A stretch of DNA of 64,000 nucleotides from Parasedimentitalea denitrificans (GTDB taxonomy: Bacteria; Pseudomonadota; Alphaproteobacteria; Rhodobacterales; Rhodobacteraceae), in the NCBI RefSeq assembly GCF_011813015.1, contig NZ_QHLQ01000004.1:62001-126000 (forward strand), read 5' to 3'. The notes below the pieces were generated by a model. It worked only from the letters and a program-made list of their open reading frames with translations, was not told where the DNA came from and did no database searches. The translations under genes and the position numbers were made by a program. Positions 27,562 through 36,130 of this stretch are shown in pieces (the stretch's first letter is position 1; the number at the start of each line of letters is the position of its first letter).

Positions 27562-28433
27562 ACCCCCTGCCAGCGCTTTAGTAGCCAATACCATTGATCA
27601 GGGTGTTCCAGAATTCGAGTTGACAGGCTGTCGTTGAATGCTCGGGTCATGGTCTCGGCGTCAGTGTGAGGAATGGGCGTCTCGAAATCGACTTCGAAAT
27701 CACTACCGTCGCCAATACGTGTACCATAGGCGGGCACCATTGGAAGATCGTATTTCAAAGCCAGCTGCGCTGCTGCCAGCGAGGTCAGCGCCGGACGGCC
27801 TAAAAACGGTAGTCGAGTCCCGTCAGGATGCTTTTCGTCCAACAGGATCGCAACCACACCTCCGGCACGCAGGTGTCGCACCAGCGTTTTGGTTCCAACC
27901 CGACCAGTTTCCATAATCGGCAATCCACCAGCTTCGATTCCGGCCAGCAGGCGACGCTGATAGTGCCGGTTGCTTTGACGGCGATACACTGCCCCTACTT
28001 CGATACCACGCGCTTTAAGCGAGGCGCGCACGGCCTCCCATTGGCCAAAATGGCCAGAAACGATGATGGCGCCTTTGCCTGCCGCCTGCGCTGCCTCAAT
28101 CACCTCAATACCCGGCCCTGAGACATGGAAATGGTCTAACCGGGTGTGAAATTCAGCATTATGGTAGATCTCGAACAGGGTCTGTCCCATGTTCCGTCCC
28201 ATTTGACGACGTAGGCAATTCCGCTCGTGTCGGGACATTTCTGGGAACACCAATTTCAGATCACTGTTCATCCGTCGTCGAGCGATGGGGAACCACCGCA
28301 TGACACCGCCCACTGCACGCCCCAGCGCCGCAGAACGCGTTGTAAAGGAACGCCAACGCGACACGGTCAACATAGACCAAAGAGGAACATACCTTATATG
28401 TTGCCAAGCATATTTAACCGGACGTGTAATCAT
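27558..28433 (-). CDS. Late lipid A acyltransferase (LpxL/HtrB-like)
   Basis: A 291-residue member of the LpxL/LpxM/HtrB family, which adds secondary acyl chains to Kdo-lipid A from acyl-ACP at the inner membrane. The catalytic HX4E motif is HFGQWE in SGHFGQWEAV (about residue 125), and the substrate-binding segment VAILLDEKHPDGTRLPFLG follows. Ending WYWLLKRW matches the family. I use the ATG at 28433; an in-frame GTG lies two codons before. Which acyl position it serves is not clear. It is convergent with the SH3 gene and has a four-base overlap. Confidence 0.88.
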   Translation of the reverse strand: MITRPVKYAWQHIRYVPLWSMLTVSRWRSFTTRSAALGRAVGGVMRWFPIARRRMNSDLKLVFPEMSRHERNCLRRQMGRNMGQTLFEIYHNAEFHTRLDHFHVSGPGIEVIEAAQAAGKGAIIVSGHFGQWEAVRASLKARGIEVGAVYRRQSNRHYQRRLLAGIEAGGLPIMETGRVGTKTLVRHLRAGGVVAILLDEKHPDGTRLPFLGRPALTSLAAAQLALKYDLPMVPAYGTRIGDGSDFEVDFETPIPHTDAETMTRAFNDSLSTRILEHPDQWYWLLKRWQGV

Positions 28434-28503
28434 GCACACTATATGGGCAGTTTTTAAACTTACGCCAAGGGCTTCGTTAGCAAAATTCCGCCACGTGAGC
28501 TTC

Positions 28504-29112
28504 TCAAGTCACCACCCTCAATGTCAGATTGATTCGCCCACCTTTTGGTAGCAACCGCGAGGACTTATAGCGAATTCGATCCACACCATGATAGGTTAAT
28601 CGTCCCTCGCCACCCATTACGACGACATCACCTGAGTTCAGCCAGATCGTTTCCGTCTTTCCACCTCGGGTTTGGCCGCCCATGCGAAAAAGCCCGTCAT
28701 CGCCGAGACTGATAGAGACCACCGGAAAGGAAAAGTCCGCTTCGTCTTTGTCCTGATGCAGCCCCATTTTCGCGCCTTCGCCATAGTAGTTCAGCAAACA
28801 ACATTCGGGCTGGCGTTCCAACCCAGTCAGCTGGCGCCAAATTGACAGTACTTGATCCGGAATTGCAGGCCAGGCTTGTCCTTTGGGGTGAGTATCTGTG
28901 TATCGATATCCAGCGGCATCAGAATACCAGCCAAACTGCCCGGATGACGTCATCCGAACCGACATTTGTCCACCGCCAGGAACCGTGGGCGAAAACAGCG
29001 GAGCGGCCTTTAGGATCGGCCGCAACTCATCTATCAGCCCCTGTTGCGCCTTCAGATCCAAATACCCTTTGTGAATCTCAAACCCGCGGAATCGCAGCTT
29101 GGACATCGACAT
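28504..29112 (-). CDS. alkB: AlkB-type Fe(II)/2-oxoglutarate dioxygenase
   Basis: A dioxygenase of about 202 residues that repairs N-alkylated bases such as 1-methyladenine by oxidative demethylation. The iron ligands are His and Asp in HQDKDEADFSFPVVSISLG and His in YHGVDRI. The 2-oxoglutarate-binding Arg is in GGRINLTLR at the C-terminus. The ATG at 29112 follows GGAATA; two others lie nearby. There is no ada gene next to it. Confidence 0.92.
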   Translation of the reverse strand: MSMSKLRFRGFEIHKGYLDLKAQQGLIDELRPILKAAPLFSPTVPGGGQMSVRMTSSGQFGWYSDAAGYRYTDTHPKGQAWPAIPDQVLSIWRQLTGLERQPECCLLNYYGEGAKMGLHQDKDEADFSFPVVSISLGDDGLFRMGGQTRGGKTETIWLNSGDVVVMGGEGRLTYHGVDRIRYKSSRLLPKGGRINLTLRVVT

Positions 29113-29180
29113 TATTCCATTCTTAACCAAGCCCATTCAAAAAACCGCATAGATTCGCACAAACCGGTGCCATGAGACGG

Positions 29181-29209
29181 TTGCAGGGCTCATTCCTGCT
29201 CCCTATATA
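29181..29209 (+). promoter_or_regulatory. Predicted dnaK promoter
   Basis: TTGCAG (29181-29186) and TATATA (29204-29209) lie 17 bases apart, with CCC before the -10. The elements are compatible with either sigma70 or an alphaproteobacterial RpoH promoter (TTG plus CYTATNT). I find no CIRCE repeat. Confidence 0.6.
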
Positions 29210-29319
29210 CGCCGGGACGCACAATGGTGTAGGCCATTGCGCACATAAATCGGGGTTTGGATGCCGAAACGGGTTCAGGCCTCAGGTAATCGCCTTATTG
29301 AGAAAAGGGATCAAATAGT

Positions 29320-31227
29320 ATGAGCAAAGTAATCGGCATTGACCTGGGTACCACCAACTCCTGTGTGGCTATCATGGACGGATCGCAGCCTCGCGTTATT
29401 GAAAACGCAGAAGGCGCCCGGACAACACCCTCAATCGTCGCGTTCACCGACGACGAGCGCCTGGTTGGCCAGCCTGCAAAACGTCAGGCCGTGACGAACC
29501 CGGAAAACACTGTCTTTGGTGTTAAGCGTCTGATCGGCCGTCGCAACAACGACGCAGCTGTCGCAAAAGACAAGAAAATGGTTCCCTTTAAGATCGTCGA
29601 CGGCGGCAACGGAGACGCATGGGTAGAAGCCAAGGGTGAGAAATACTCCCCTTCACAGATCTCCGCCTTCACTCTGGGTAAGATGAAAGAAACCGCCGAG
29701 AGCTATCTTGGCGAAGAAGTGACACAGGCGGTTATCACCGTTCCTGCGTACTTTAACGACGCCCAGCGTCAGGCCACCAAAGACGCCGGCAAAATTGCTG
29801 GTCTTGAAGTTCTGCGTATCATCAACGAACCGACTGCGGCTGCGTTGGCCTATGGCATGGACAAAGAAGAAACCCAGACCATCGCGGTTTATGACCTTGG
29901 TGGTGGTACATTCGATGTGACCATCCTGGAAATCGACGATGGCCTGTTTGAAGTTAAGTCCACCAACGGTGACACCTTCCTGGGTGGTGAAGACTTTGAC
30001 ATGCGCATCGTCAACTACTTGGCTGACCAGTTCAAGAAAGAACACGGTGTTGATCTGTCCAAGGACAAGATGGCTCTGCAGCGCCTGAAAGAAGCCGCTG
30101 AAAAAGCCAAAATCGAACTGTCCTCGGCTTCGCAGACCGAAATCAACCAGCCGTTCATCTCGATGGGCAAAGACGGCGCACCACTGCACATGGTTCTGAA
30201 ACTGACCCGTGCCAAGCTGGAAAGCCTGGTTGCTGATCTGATCAAAGCGTCGCTAAAGCCTTGTGCCGCTGCGTTGAAGGATGCGGGACTCTCTTCAAGC
30301 GACATCGACGAAGTTGTTCTGGTTGGTGGTATGACCCGCATGCCGCGCGTCATCGAAGAAGTCAGCAAGTTCTTTGGTAAAGAGCCACACAAAGGTGTGA
30401 ACCCTGACGAAGTTGTTGCCATGGGCGCTGCCATTCAGGCTGGTGTTCTTCAGGGCGACGTCAAAGACGTTGTTCTTCTGGACGTAACACCTCTGTCGCT
30501 GGGTATCGAAACTTTGGGTGGCGTGTTCACTCGACTGATCGACCGTAACACCACCATCCCGACCAAAAAGTCGCAGGTGTTCTCGACTGCTGAAGACAAC
30601 CAGAACGCCGTGACCATCCGCGTGTTCCAGGGTGAGCGTGAAATGGCTGCGGACAACAAGATCCTGGGCCAGTTCAACCTAGAGAACATCCCACCTGCTC
30701 CACGTGGCATGCCTCAGATCGAAGTGACCTTTGACATCGACGCCAACGGCATCGTGTCAGTAGGCGCCAAGGACAAAGGCACTGGCAAAGAGCAGCAGAT
30801 CACTATCCAAGCTTCGGGTGGCTTGTCTGACTCTGACATCGACCAGATGGTCAAGGACGCTGAAGAGAATGCAGAAGCGGATAAAGAGCGCCGCGAGCTG
30901 ATCGAAGCGAAAAACCAGGCCGAGAGCCTCATCCACTCGACAGAGAAGTCGATGGAAGAGCACGCGGACAAGGTGGATCCAACCACCATCGAAGCAATCG
31001 AACTGGCTATCGTTGCGTTGAAAGACGAAATCGAAACCGACAACGCCGAGAAGATCAAATCCGGCATCCAGAACGTGACCGAAGCGGCCATGAAGCTGGG
31101 TGAGGCGATCTACAAGGCAGCCGCAGCAGAAGAGGGCGAAGAGCCCACAGCTGCCGACGCAGGCCCGGTAGATGATGACATCGTTGACGCCGACTTCGAA
31201 GATCTGGACGACGACAAGCGCGCCTAA
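29320..31227 (+). CDS. dnaK: Molecular chaperone DnaK (Hsp70)
   Basis: A 635-residue Hsp70 that binds unfolded segments in an ATP cycle driven by DnaJ and GrpE. The ATPase domain shows [13 protein letters not shown] at the start, the phosphate 2 motif [11 protein letters not shown] near residue 195 and [10 protein letters not shown] near residue 335. The linker [11 protein letters not shown] leads into the substrate domain. The acidic C-terminus ends [13 protein letters not shown], close to the EEVKDD-type ends. dnaJ follows after 77 bases containing a hairpin. Confidence 0.99.
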   Translation: MSKVIGIDLGTTNSCVAIMDGSQPRVIENAEGARTTPSIVAFTDDERLVGQPAKRQAVTNPENTVFGVKRLIGRRNNDAAVAKDKKMVPFKIVDGGNGDAWVEAKGEKYSPSQISAFTLGKMKETAESYLGEEVTQAVITVPAYFNDAQRQATKDAGKIAGLEVLRIINEPTAAALAYGMDKEETQTIAVYDLGGGTFDVTILEIDDGLFEVKSTNGDTFLGGEDFDMRIVNYLADQFKKEHGVDLSKDKMALQRLKEAAEKAKIELSSASQTEINQPFISMGKDGAPLHMVLKLTRAKLESLVADLIKASLKPCAAALKDAGLSSSDIDEVVLVGGMTRMPRVIEEVSKFFGKEPHKGVNPDEVVAMGAAIQAGVLQGDVKDVVLLDVTPLSLGIETLGGVFTRLIDRNTTIPTKKSQVFSTAEDNQNAVTIRVFQGEREMAADNKILGQFNLENIPPAPRGMPQIEVTFDIDANGIVSVGAKDKGTGKEQQITIQASGGLSDSDIDQMVKDAEENAEADKERRELIEAKNQAESLIHSTEKSMEEHADKVDPTTIEAIELAIVALKDEIETDNAEKIKSGIQNVTEAAMKLGEAIYKAAAAEEGEEPTAADAGPVDDDIVDADFEDLDDDKRA

Positions 31228-31248
31228 GCAACTAACCTAGGCCAAAGC

Positions 31249-31275
31249 GGGCCGGTCCGAAATCAGGGCCGGCCC
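31249..31275 (+). terminator. GC-rich hairpin between dnaK and dnaJ
   Basis: GGGCCGG (31249-31255) pairs with CCGGCCC (31269-31275). Only ACTTTCGTT follows, so it is at best a weak terminator. It could lower dnaJ read-through relative to dnaK or protect the dnaK message. Confidence 0.5.
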
Positions 31276-31304
31276 ACTTTCGTTGAGGCAGAAGGGATAA
31301 ACCG

Positions 31305-32474
31305 ATGTCCAAGCGTGACTACTATGATGTTCTAGGCGTGGCCAAAGGGGCCTCTGCCGACGAAATCAAAAAAGGCTATCGCAAGAAAGCCAAAGAACTG
31401 CACCCAGACCGGAACCAAGACAATCCGGACGCGGAATCGCAGTTCAAAGAGGCCAACGAGGCCTATGACGTTCTGAAGGACGGCGACAAAAAAGCCGCCT
31501 ATGACCGCTTTGGCCATGCTGCCTTTGAAAACGGTATGGGTGGCAATGGCGGCGGACGTCCAGGCCAAGGCTTTGGCGGCGGAGGAGGAGACTTCTCTTC
31601 AGCGTTCTCTGACGTGTTTGACGACCTGTTTGGCGACTTTATGGGTGGTCAGCGCGGTGGAGCCGGAGGCGGCGGACGTCGTGCCGCTCGCGGTGCCGAC
31701 TTGCGGTATAACCTGCGGGTTTCTCTAGAAGAATCCTTTGCAGGCTTGCAGAAGACCATCAATGTTCCAACCGCCGTTGGCTGTACATCCTGTGATGGAA
31801 CAGGTGCCGAAGGTGGTGTTGAGCCAACAACCTGCCCGACCTGTTCAGGCATGGGCAAGGTACGCGCACAGCAGGGCTTTTTTACCGTCGAACGCGGCTG
31901 TCCAACCTGTTCCGGCTTGGGTCAGGTTATCAAGAACCCCTGCAAAAGCTGCGGTGGTCATGGTCGGGTAGAAAAAGATCGGGCCCTGTCGGTCAACATT
32001 CCCGCTGGTGTTGAAACTGGCACCCGAATTCGCCTGTCCGGTGAAGGCGAAGCTGGCATGCGTGGTGGCCCTCCGGGTGACCTGTACATCTTTGTCGAGA
32101 TGACACCGCACAAGCTGTTTGAGCGTGAAGGGCAGAACCTGTACTGTCGCGTCCCTGTCAGTATGGCCAAAGCCTCGCTTGGTGGTGCGATTGAGGTCCC
32201 TACGATTGACGGTGGTCGTGGCCGCGTGCAGATCCCCGAAGGCAGCCAGTCAGGTCGCCAGATGCGCCTGCGAGCCAAAGGCATGCCTGCCCTTCGTGGC
32301 GGCGCACCCGGTGATATGTTTATCGAGTTGGCGGTAGAGACCCCGGTGAACCTGACGGCGCGGCAAAAAGAGCTGATGCGAGAGTTCGAAGATCTTTCTG
32401 AGGACACCAACAACCCAGAATCAGGTAGCTTCTTTTCCTCGGTGAAAAGCTTCTGGGATTCGATGAAGAGCTAA
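31305..32474 (+). CDS. dnaJ: Chaperone DnaJ (Hsp40)
   Basis: A 389-residue type I Hsp40 that delivers clients to DnaK and stimulates its ATPase. The J-domain (residues 1-70) has the HPD motif in LHPDRNQ. A glycine/phenylalanine-rich region follows (about 75-125). Four zinc-binding repeats then appear: [24 protein letters not shown] and CKSCGGHG. The C-terminal client-binding domains complete the normal length. AGAAGGGA lies before the ATG. An intrinsic terminator closes the unit. Confidence 0.99.
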   Translation: MSKRDYYDVLGVAKGASADEIKKGYRKKAKELHPDRNQDNPDAESQFKEANEAYDVLKDGDKKAAYDRFGHAAFENGMGGNGGGRPGQGFGGGGGDFSSAFSDVFDDLFGDFMGGQRGGAGGGGRRAARGADLRYNLRVSLEESFAGLQKTINVPTAVGCTSCDGTGAEGGVEPTTCPTCSGMGKVRAQQGFFTVERGCPTCSGLGQVIKNPCKSCGGHGRVEKDRALSVNIPAGVETGTRIRLSGEGEAGMRGGPPGDLYIFVEMTPHKLFEREGQNLYCRVPVSMAKASLGGAIEVPTIDGGRGRVQIPEGSQSGRQMRLRAKGMPALRGGAPGDMFIELAVETPVNLTARQKELMREFEDLSEDTNNPESGSFFSSVKSFWDSMKS

Positions 32475-32500
32475 TTACCGACCTTAAGGCTGGTATACTG

Positions 32501-32534
32501 AAAAGGGCGTCACCTTCTTGGTCGGCGCCCTTTT
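32501..32534 (+). terminator. Intrinsic terminator of dnaK-dnaJ
   Basis: AAAAGGGCG (32501-32509) pairs with CGCCCTTTT (32526-32534), with the T-run at the stem end, 27 bases after the dnaJ stop. Confidence 0.85.
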
Positions 32535-32599
32535 GCTGTTCGATCCGCTCCATGCCCCCATTAACACTTTATCAACCATAACAAGAGCACCCTGTCACC

Positions 32600-33364
32600 A
32601 TGGCACGGAGTGATCACTTTCAGGACTCATCTCGGCCGCTGTTTCAAGGCAGTGACGAAGCGCCGTCTGAGGCGCTCCCCAAGAATCGACTGCCATCTTA
32701 TATTCAAGACCACCGCACCCGGCTTCGCGAGCGGTTTATGCTGGGTGGTGCAACTGCAATGCCCGACTATGAGTTGCTAGAACTGGTTCTTTTCCGCTCT
32801 ATCCCGCGCCGCGATGTCAAACCTCTGGCCCGCGCACTAATGGACAAGTTTCAAGACTTTAATCGCGTTATCACAGCCCCAGCCGAACGACTGGAAGAGG
32901 TGAAAGGGATCGGAGCAGCCGTGATAACCGATCTCAAGATTCTTGAGGCCACTGCACACCGCATGGCGCGTGCACGGGTTATGCAGCGGCAGGTGATTTC
33001 GAGCTGGGACGCAGTGCTGGACTATTGCCATACAACTATGGCCCATCGTGAGACCGAACAATTTCGGGTGCTATATCTGGACCGCAAGAACGTTTTGATA
33101 GCAGATGAGGAGCAGGCCCGCGGAACCGTTGATCATGTCCCGGTTTACCCCCGAGAGGTCGCCAAGCGTGCCTTAGAACTGAACGCTAGCGCCCTGATTT
33201 TAGTTCACAACCACCCATCAGGTGACCCAACACCATCAACCAGCGACATCGACATGACCGACCGGATCAATACCGCCTTGGTAGCTCTCGGCCTAGTTCT
33301 GCACGATCACCTGATCATCGGAAAATCCCGCGAATTGAGCTTTCGCAGCGAAGGCTATCTGTAA
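32600..33364 (+). CDS. radC: RadC-family JAB-domain protein
   Basis: A 254-residue RadC protein. Residues about 35-120 hold the helix-hairpin-helix segment (LEEVKGIGAAVITDL). The C-terminal JAB/MPN domain carries the metalloprotease-type HNHPSGDPTPSTSDID, so the JAMM metal ligands are intact. Despite the name, a role in DNA repair is not established for the family; several members are linked to mobile DNA or competence. Here it is a chromosomal single gene between dnaJ and the PstS-OmpA gene. No strong ribosome site precedes the ATG. Confidence 0.92.
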   Translation: MARSDHFQDSSRPLFQGSDEAPSEALPKNRLPSYIQDHRTRLRERFMLGGATAMPDYELLELVLFRSIPRRDVKPLARALMDKFQDFNRVITAPAERLEEVKGIGAAVITDLKILEATAHRMARARVMQRQVISSWDAVLDYCHTTMAHRETEQFRVLYLDRKNVLIADEEQARGTVDHVPVYPREVAKRALELNASALILVHNHPSGDPTPSTSDIDMTDRINTALVALGLVLHDHLIIGKSRELSFRSEGYL

Positions 33365-33377
33365 TTATCTTTGAATG

Positions 33378-34934
33378 TCAGCGCAGCCAAACTTCGACCC
33401 GACGGTTAACTTGCCGCCCCCAATCGCTGTCGTCACAGGCCATAGGTAACGCCTCACCAAAAGCGTCCACTGCGATTTCTATACGGTCAAAGCTGGCCGT
33501 CTGAGCGGCCTCTACCACTGCATCCCGTACAGCCTCAGCCCGCTTCATCGCAATCTTGCGATTACCAGCCGCCGCTCCTTCGCCATCAGAAAACCCGACG
33601 AACATCAGCTTCTTTGCATCGTAAACCCCGGCTTCCATGGCTCGCGCAAGTTGCGAGATATTGGCGCGGGATTGTGCGTCTGGACGTGTGGATCCTGTTT
33701 CAAACCGGAACGATGTTGTCAGTCGCTGCATTTCATCCATCAATTCGGCCATGCGCTGCAGCTGGGCCAAGTCGATTTCCTCACCAGCTGATTTAATCGC
33801 ATTCACCAACCGTTGTCCTTGGGCATCAACCGGAATCTGCTCCGGAGCCTGATCCACAAAGCCAACGCGGCGAATCACAACTTGGGCCGCTGGGCTACGT
33901 GCATAGTTCAGAAAGTCGCGTGCGATCTTGGGTAGGCGTCGTGCGGGCAGGTACAAGAACATCGGCGCCCCTAGCGGATAGTCCTCTGTTTTTATTGCGC
34001 GACGTCCTGCGGCCAAAGCAAAGCCACAGGAGCCTGTAAGCGTCAGCACTCGTGCTGTGCCTGTTTCTGCATAGCTGGCAATACCAATGGCAAACGGATC
34101 AGTTGTCACTGCGCGGGCCAATCCACTGCTAAGATCGTGACGTCGCAAGTCTTGGGACAGAGGGAGCTTTGCTGGCACTAGCAGGCGGTCCTCGACCGCT
34201 TGGGTCAATCCAGACCCAGCGACTGGAAGGTGCAAAGAAATCGGCGCATCCGGCCCACCCAACTCCTGCCAATTTGAAATCTTACCGGCAAAAACTTTGG
34301 CCAACTGTGGAACTGAAATGCTGGTCACTGGATTTCCTGGCGCCACAACCGGTACCATCGCATCTAAGGCCAGAACTCGACTACGGTTTGGGCCAGTCAT
34401 GTCCCCCAGCCCAGCATCTCGGGCCAACTTGCGCTCTTCTCGCCGAATTTCGCGCAGGGCCATTACCACATCGGCCTCGTTGGCCAATAGATCAGCAAAT
34501 CCTTCGTCTGTGTTGCTAATCAAAAACGTGAACCGCGCCACTGGAACAGAGCCCGCCCGCAGCAGCAGATATTCAAAATTCCCGTCTTGCAGATCGTTCC
34601 TTTGGGTTTGGTAGTCGTTTCTCAACGCAAAGCCTTCGATCAGGGACGGCAATAGCGCTTCGGCCATGGTCGAAGATCCGGACAACGTCAGCTCGGCAAC
34701 GAAACCCGCCAAGTTTGGACATCCCGGTCCATCGCAGTTAACGCCTGATCCATCGACTGTCAGTTCACCAAATTGGGTATCGACCCGGTAGAATTGACCA
34801 TCAAACCCAAGCAGGTCGCCCGTAATTTCGACCGCACCATCCGGCGAAGAAAGCGTTACGTCCTGGGCCAGAGCCGTCAGCGTCGAACCAAAAAGAAAGA
34901 GTGCGGCGCTAACCGCCGCACGATGCCATGCCAT
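33378..34934 (-). CDS. PstS-like substrate-binding domain fused to an OmpA-type peptidoglycan-binding domain
   Basis: A 518-residue exported protein. A signal peptide (ALFLFGSTLTALA) is followed by a phosphate-binding-type periplasmic domain (about residues 80-370) with LTLSGSSTMAEALLP at the ligand site, where PstS has its Gly-Ser-Ser-Thr loop. The C-terminal third is an OmpA domain, with the two conserved stretches FETGSTRPDA and VGFSDGEG plus ENRR-like VNRRVEVWLR at the end. A binding protein tied to the cell wall is unusual, and there is no pstCAB near. It may be a sensor, scavenger or structural protein. AGGA precedes the ATG, and the 301-residue partner gene lies 24 bases upstream. Confidence 0.85.
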   Translation of the reverse strand: MAWHRAAVSAALFLFGSTLTALAQDVTLSSPDGAVEITGDLLGFDGQFYRVDTQFGELTVDGSGVNCDGPGCPNLAGFVAELTLSGSSTMAEALLPSLIEGFALRNDYQTQRNDLQDGNFEYLLLRAGSVPVARFTFLISNTDEGFADLLANEADVVMALREIRREERKLARDAGLGDMTGPNRSRVLALDAMVPVVAPGNPVTSISVPQLAKVFAGKISNWQELGGPDAPISLHLPVAGSGLTQAVEDRLLVPAKLPLSQDLRRHDLSSGLARAVTTDPFAIGIASYAETGTARVLTLTGSCGFALAAGRRAIKTEDYPLGAPMFLYLPARRLPKIARDFLNYARSPAAQVVIRRVGFVDQAPEQIPVDAQGQRLVNAIKSAGEEIDLAQLQRMAELMDEMQRLTTSFRFETGSTRPDAQSRANISQLARAMEAGVYDAKKLMFVGFSDGEGAAAGNRKIAMKRAEAVRDAVVEAAQTASFDRIEIAVDAFGEALPMACDDSDWGRQVNRRVEVWLR

Positions 34935-34958
34935 AAAGAAATCCTAGTGAACCGCAGA

Positions 34959-35864
34959 TCAATTGGCTGCGATTTTCAGGTCTTCTACAAGATTATTCAA
35001 CACCAGAAAGTCACCAATCGCATTACAATTGGGCATGGACAAAACCAAATCGCGTGTTCGCAGGCCTTGATCACCGCGGATTTCCAAAGTTTGGGCAGAA
35101 ATTTCGCGTCCACAGTTGCTAGAGGAGATTTCCGCCTCGATGCTAAGAGCAACGGTTCCGTTGTCTTCAGTCATGTCGCGAGCAAAGCTGTAAACCTCGA
35201 CCATTCGGGGTAACAACTGCGTTGTGTCCCCTAGGCGTAGTACTTGGCTGGCGGGTCCGACGTTGTCTGCCCCTGACCATACATGGCCACCTTGGCCATA
35301 ATCTGCTCCAAATTCGCGTGCATGAATTTCAAATCCGCCGCGACCTGTCCACTGCAATGCAACGCGATGGACTTTATCCAGATCACTCACCTTAGTTGTT
35401 GCCACAGCGCCGGAACCGGAAGCCAGTTCGACGATGTAAACCGCATCTTCCACCAAGGCAGGAACCTGCATGGACAAAACACCGTCACTGTCCGTTGTTT
35501 CTGTAAACATCAGCCCAGAGTGGTGAATTGTTACGCGCTCGCTGCTGTTGCATGGAGCTGAGAAAGTCAGTGATACTGTTGCCTTTGGTTCAGGGGTAGC
35601 ATGTGCGGAAACGGCGCAATCGGCTTGCTCTGAAAACGCAAGCTCAGGTCGTTGGCCGCGGCTAGCTTGCTCTGGTGCCTCTAGATGCACTGTCGACGTC
35701 AGCCGAATGTCGCGAAGAACCAGCTCGTCCTGAGCCTCTTCTACAACTGGAAGAGAGGCAGACTGAACATCTCTGGTCGCTGCATTGTACTGCATTGAAA
35801 AGCCAATCCCCAACACCATCGCCAAGGTCGTGCCAGTCAGAGCCATCATACGTTTGTCTAGCAT
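34959..35864 (-). CDS. Secreted or membrane-anchored beta-rich protein, unknown function
   Basis: A 301-residue protein I do not recognise. It has an N-terminal hydrophobic helix (MALTGTTLAMVLGIGFSM), a signal peptide or anchor. A region around ADCAVSAHATPEPKATVSL to VEDAVYIVELAS reads like a carboxypeptidase-regulatory-type beta-sandwich. Four cysteines in the mature part could form two disulfides (in QADCA, SAPCN, SSNCGR and PNCNA). GAGGTAA lies eight bases before the ATG at 35864; a GTG two codons earlier is an alternative. It is 24 bases ahead of the PstS-OmpA gene, so they probably act together in the periplasm. Confidence 0.7.
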   Translation of the reverse strand: MLDKRMMALTGTTLAMVLGIGFSMQYNAATRDVQSASLPVVEEAQDELVLRDIRLTSTVHLEAPEQASRGQRPELAFSEQADCAVSAHATPEPKATVSLTFSAPCNSSERVTIHHSGLMFTETTDSDGVLSMQVPALVEDAVYIVELASGSGAVATTKVSDLDKVHRVALQWTGRGGFEIHAREFGADYGQGGHVWSGADNVGPASQVLRLGDTTQLLPRMVEVYSFARDMTEDNGTVALSIEAEISSSNCGREISAQTLEIRGDQGLRTRDLVLSMPNCNAIGDFLVLNNLVEDLKIAAN

Positions 35865-35947
35865 CGTCACTTACCTCACTAAATAAGTTAACAACTGATG
35901 ACTCGGAAAGACGGCTAGTTTGTGACCGTAGCCGGGTGGGAATCAGG

Positions 35948-35976
35948 CAAATATTTAGAATCCATCTTAATTTCAA
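35948..35976 (-). promoter_or_regulatory. Candidate promoter of the secreted protein-PstS/OmpA operon
   Basis: On the minus strand, TTGAAA (35976-35971) and TATTTG (35953-35948) are separated by 17 bases. The -35 is good and the -10 is weak. The spot lies between the secA terminator and the operon's first gene. Confidence 0.4.
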
Positions 35977-36067
35977 CGCATCGCGGGCTGAGATTCTACC
36001 AGTATGGTCTGGGCTTCTTAGCTACTGAATGCGGAACACCTAAGTCGACTATTGCTAGCTTAGAACG

Positions 36068-36103
36068 AAAAAGCGCCTCTTGGATCCAAGGACCAAGAGG
36101 CGC
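36068..36103 (-). terminator. Intrinsic terminator of secA
   Basis: On the minus strand GCGCCTCTTGG pairs with CCAAGAGGCGC (11 pairs, 36103-36093 with 36083-36073) followed by TTTTT. It starts 28 bases after the secA stop. Confidence 0.92.
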
Positions 36104-36130
36104 CAATCGCGGTATAATCGTGAAGTCTAG

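Noticed and set aside
29210..29319. CIRCE/HrcA operator before dnaK
   Set aside because: I looked for the inverted TTAGCACTC repeat and did not find it; control by RpoH or sigma70 is more likely.
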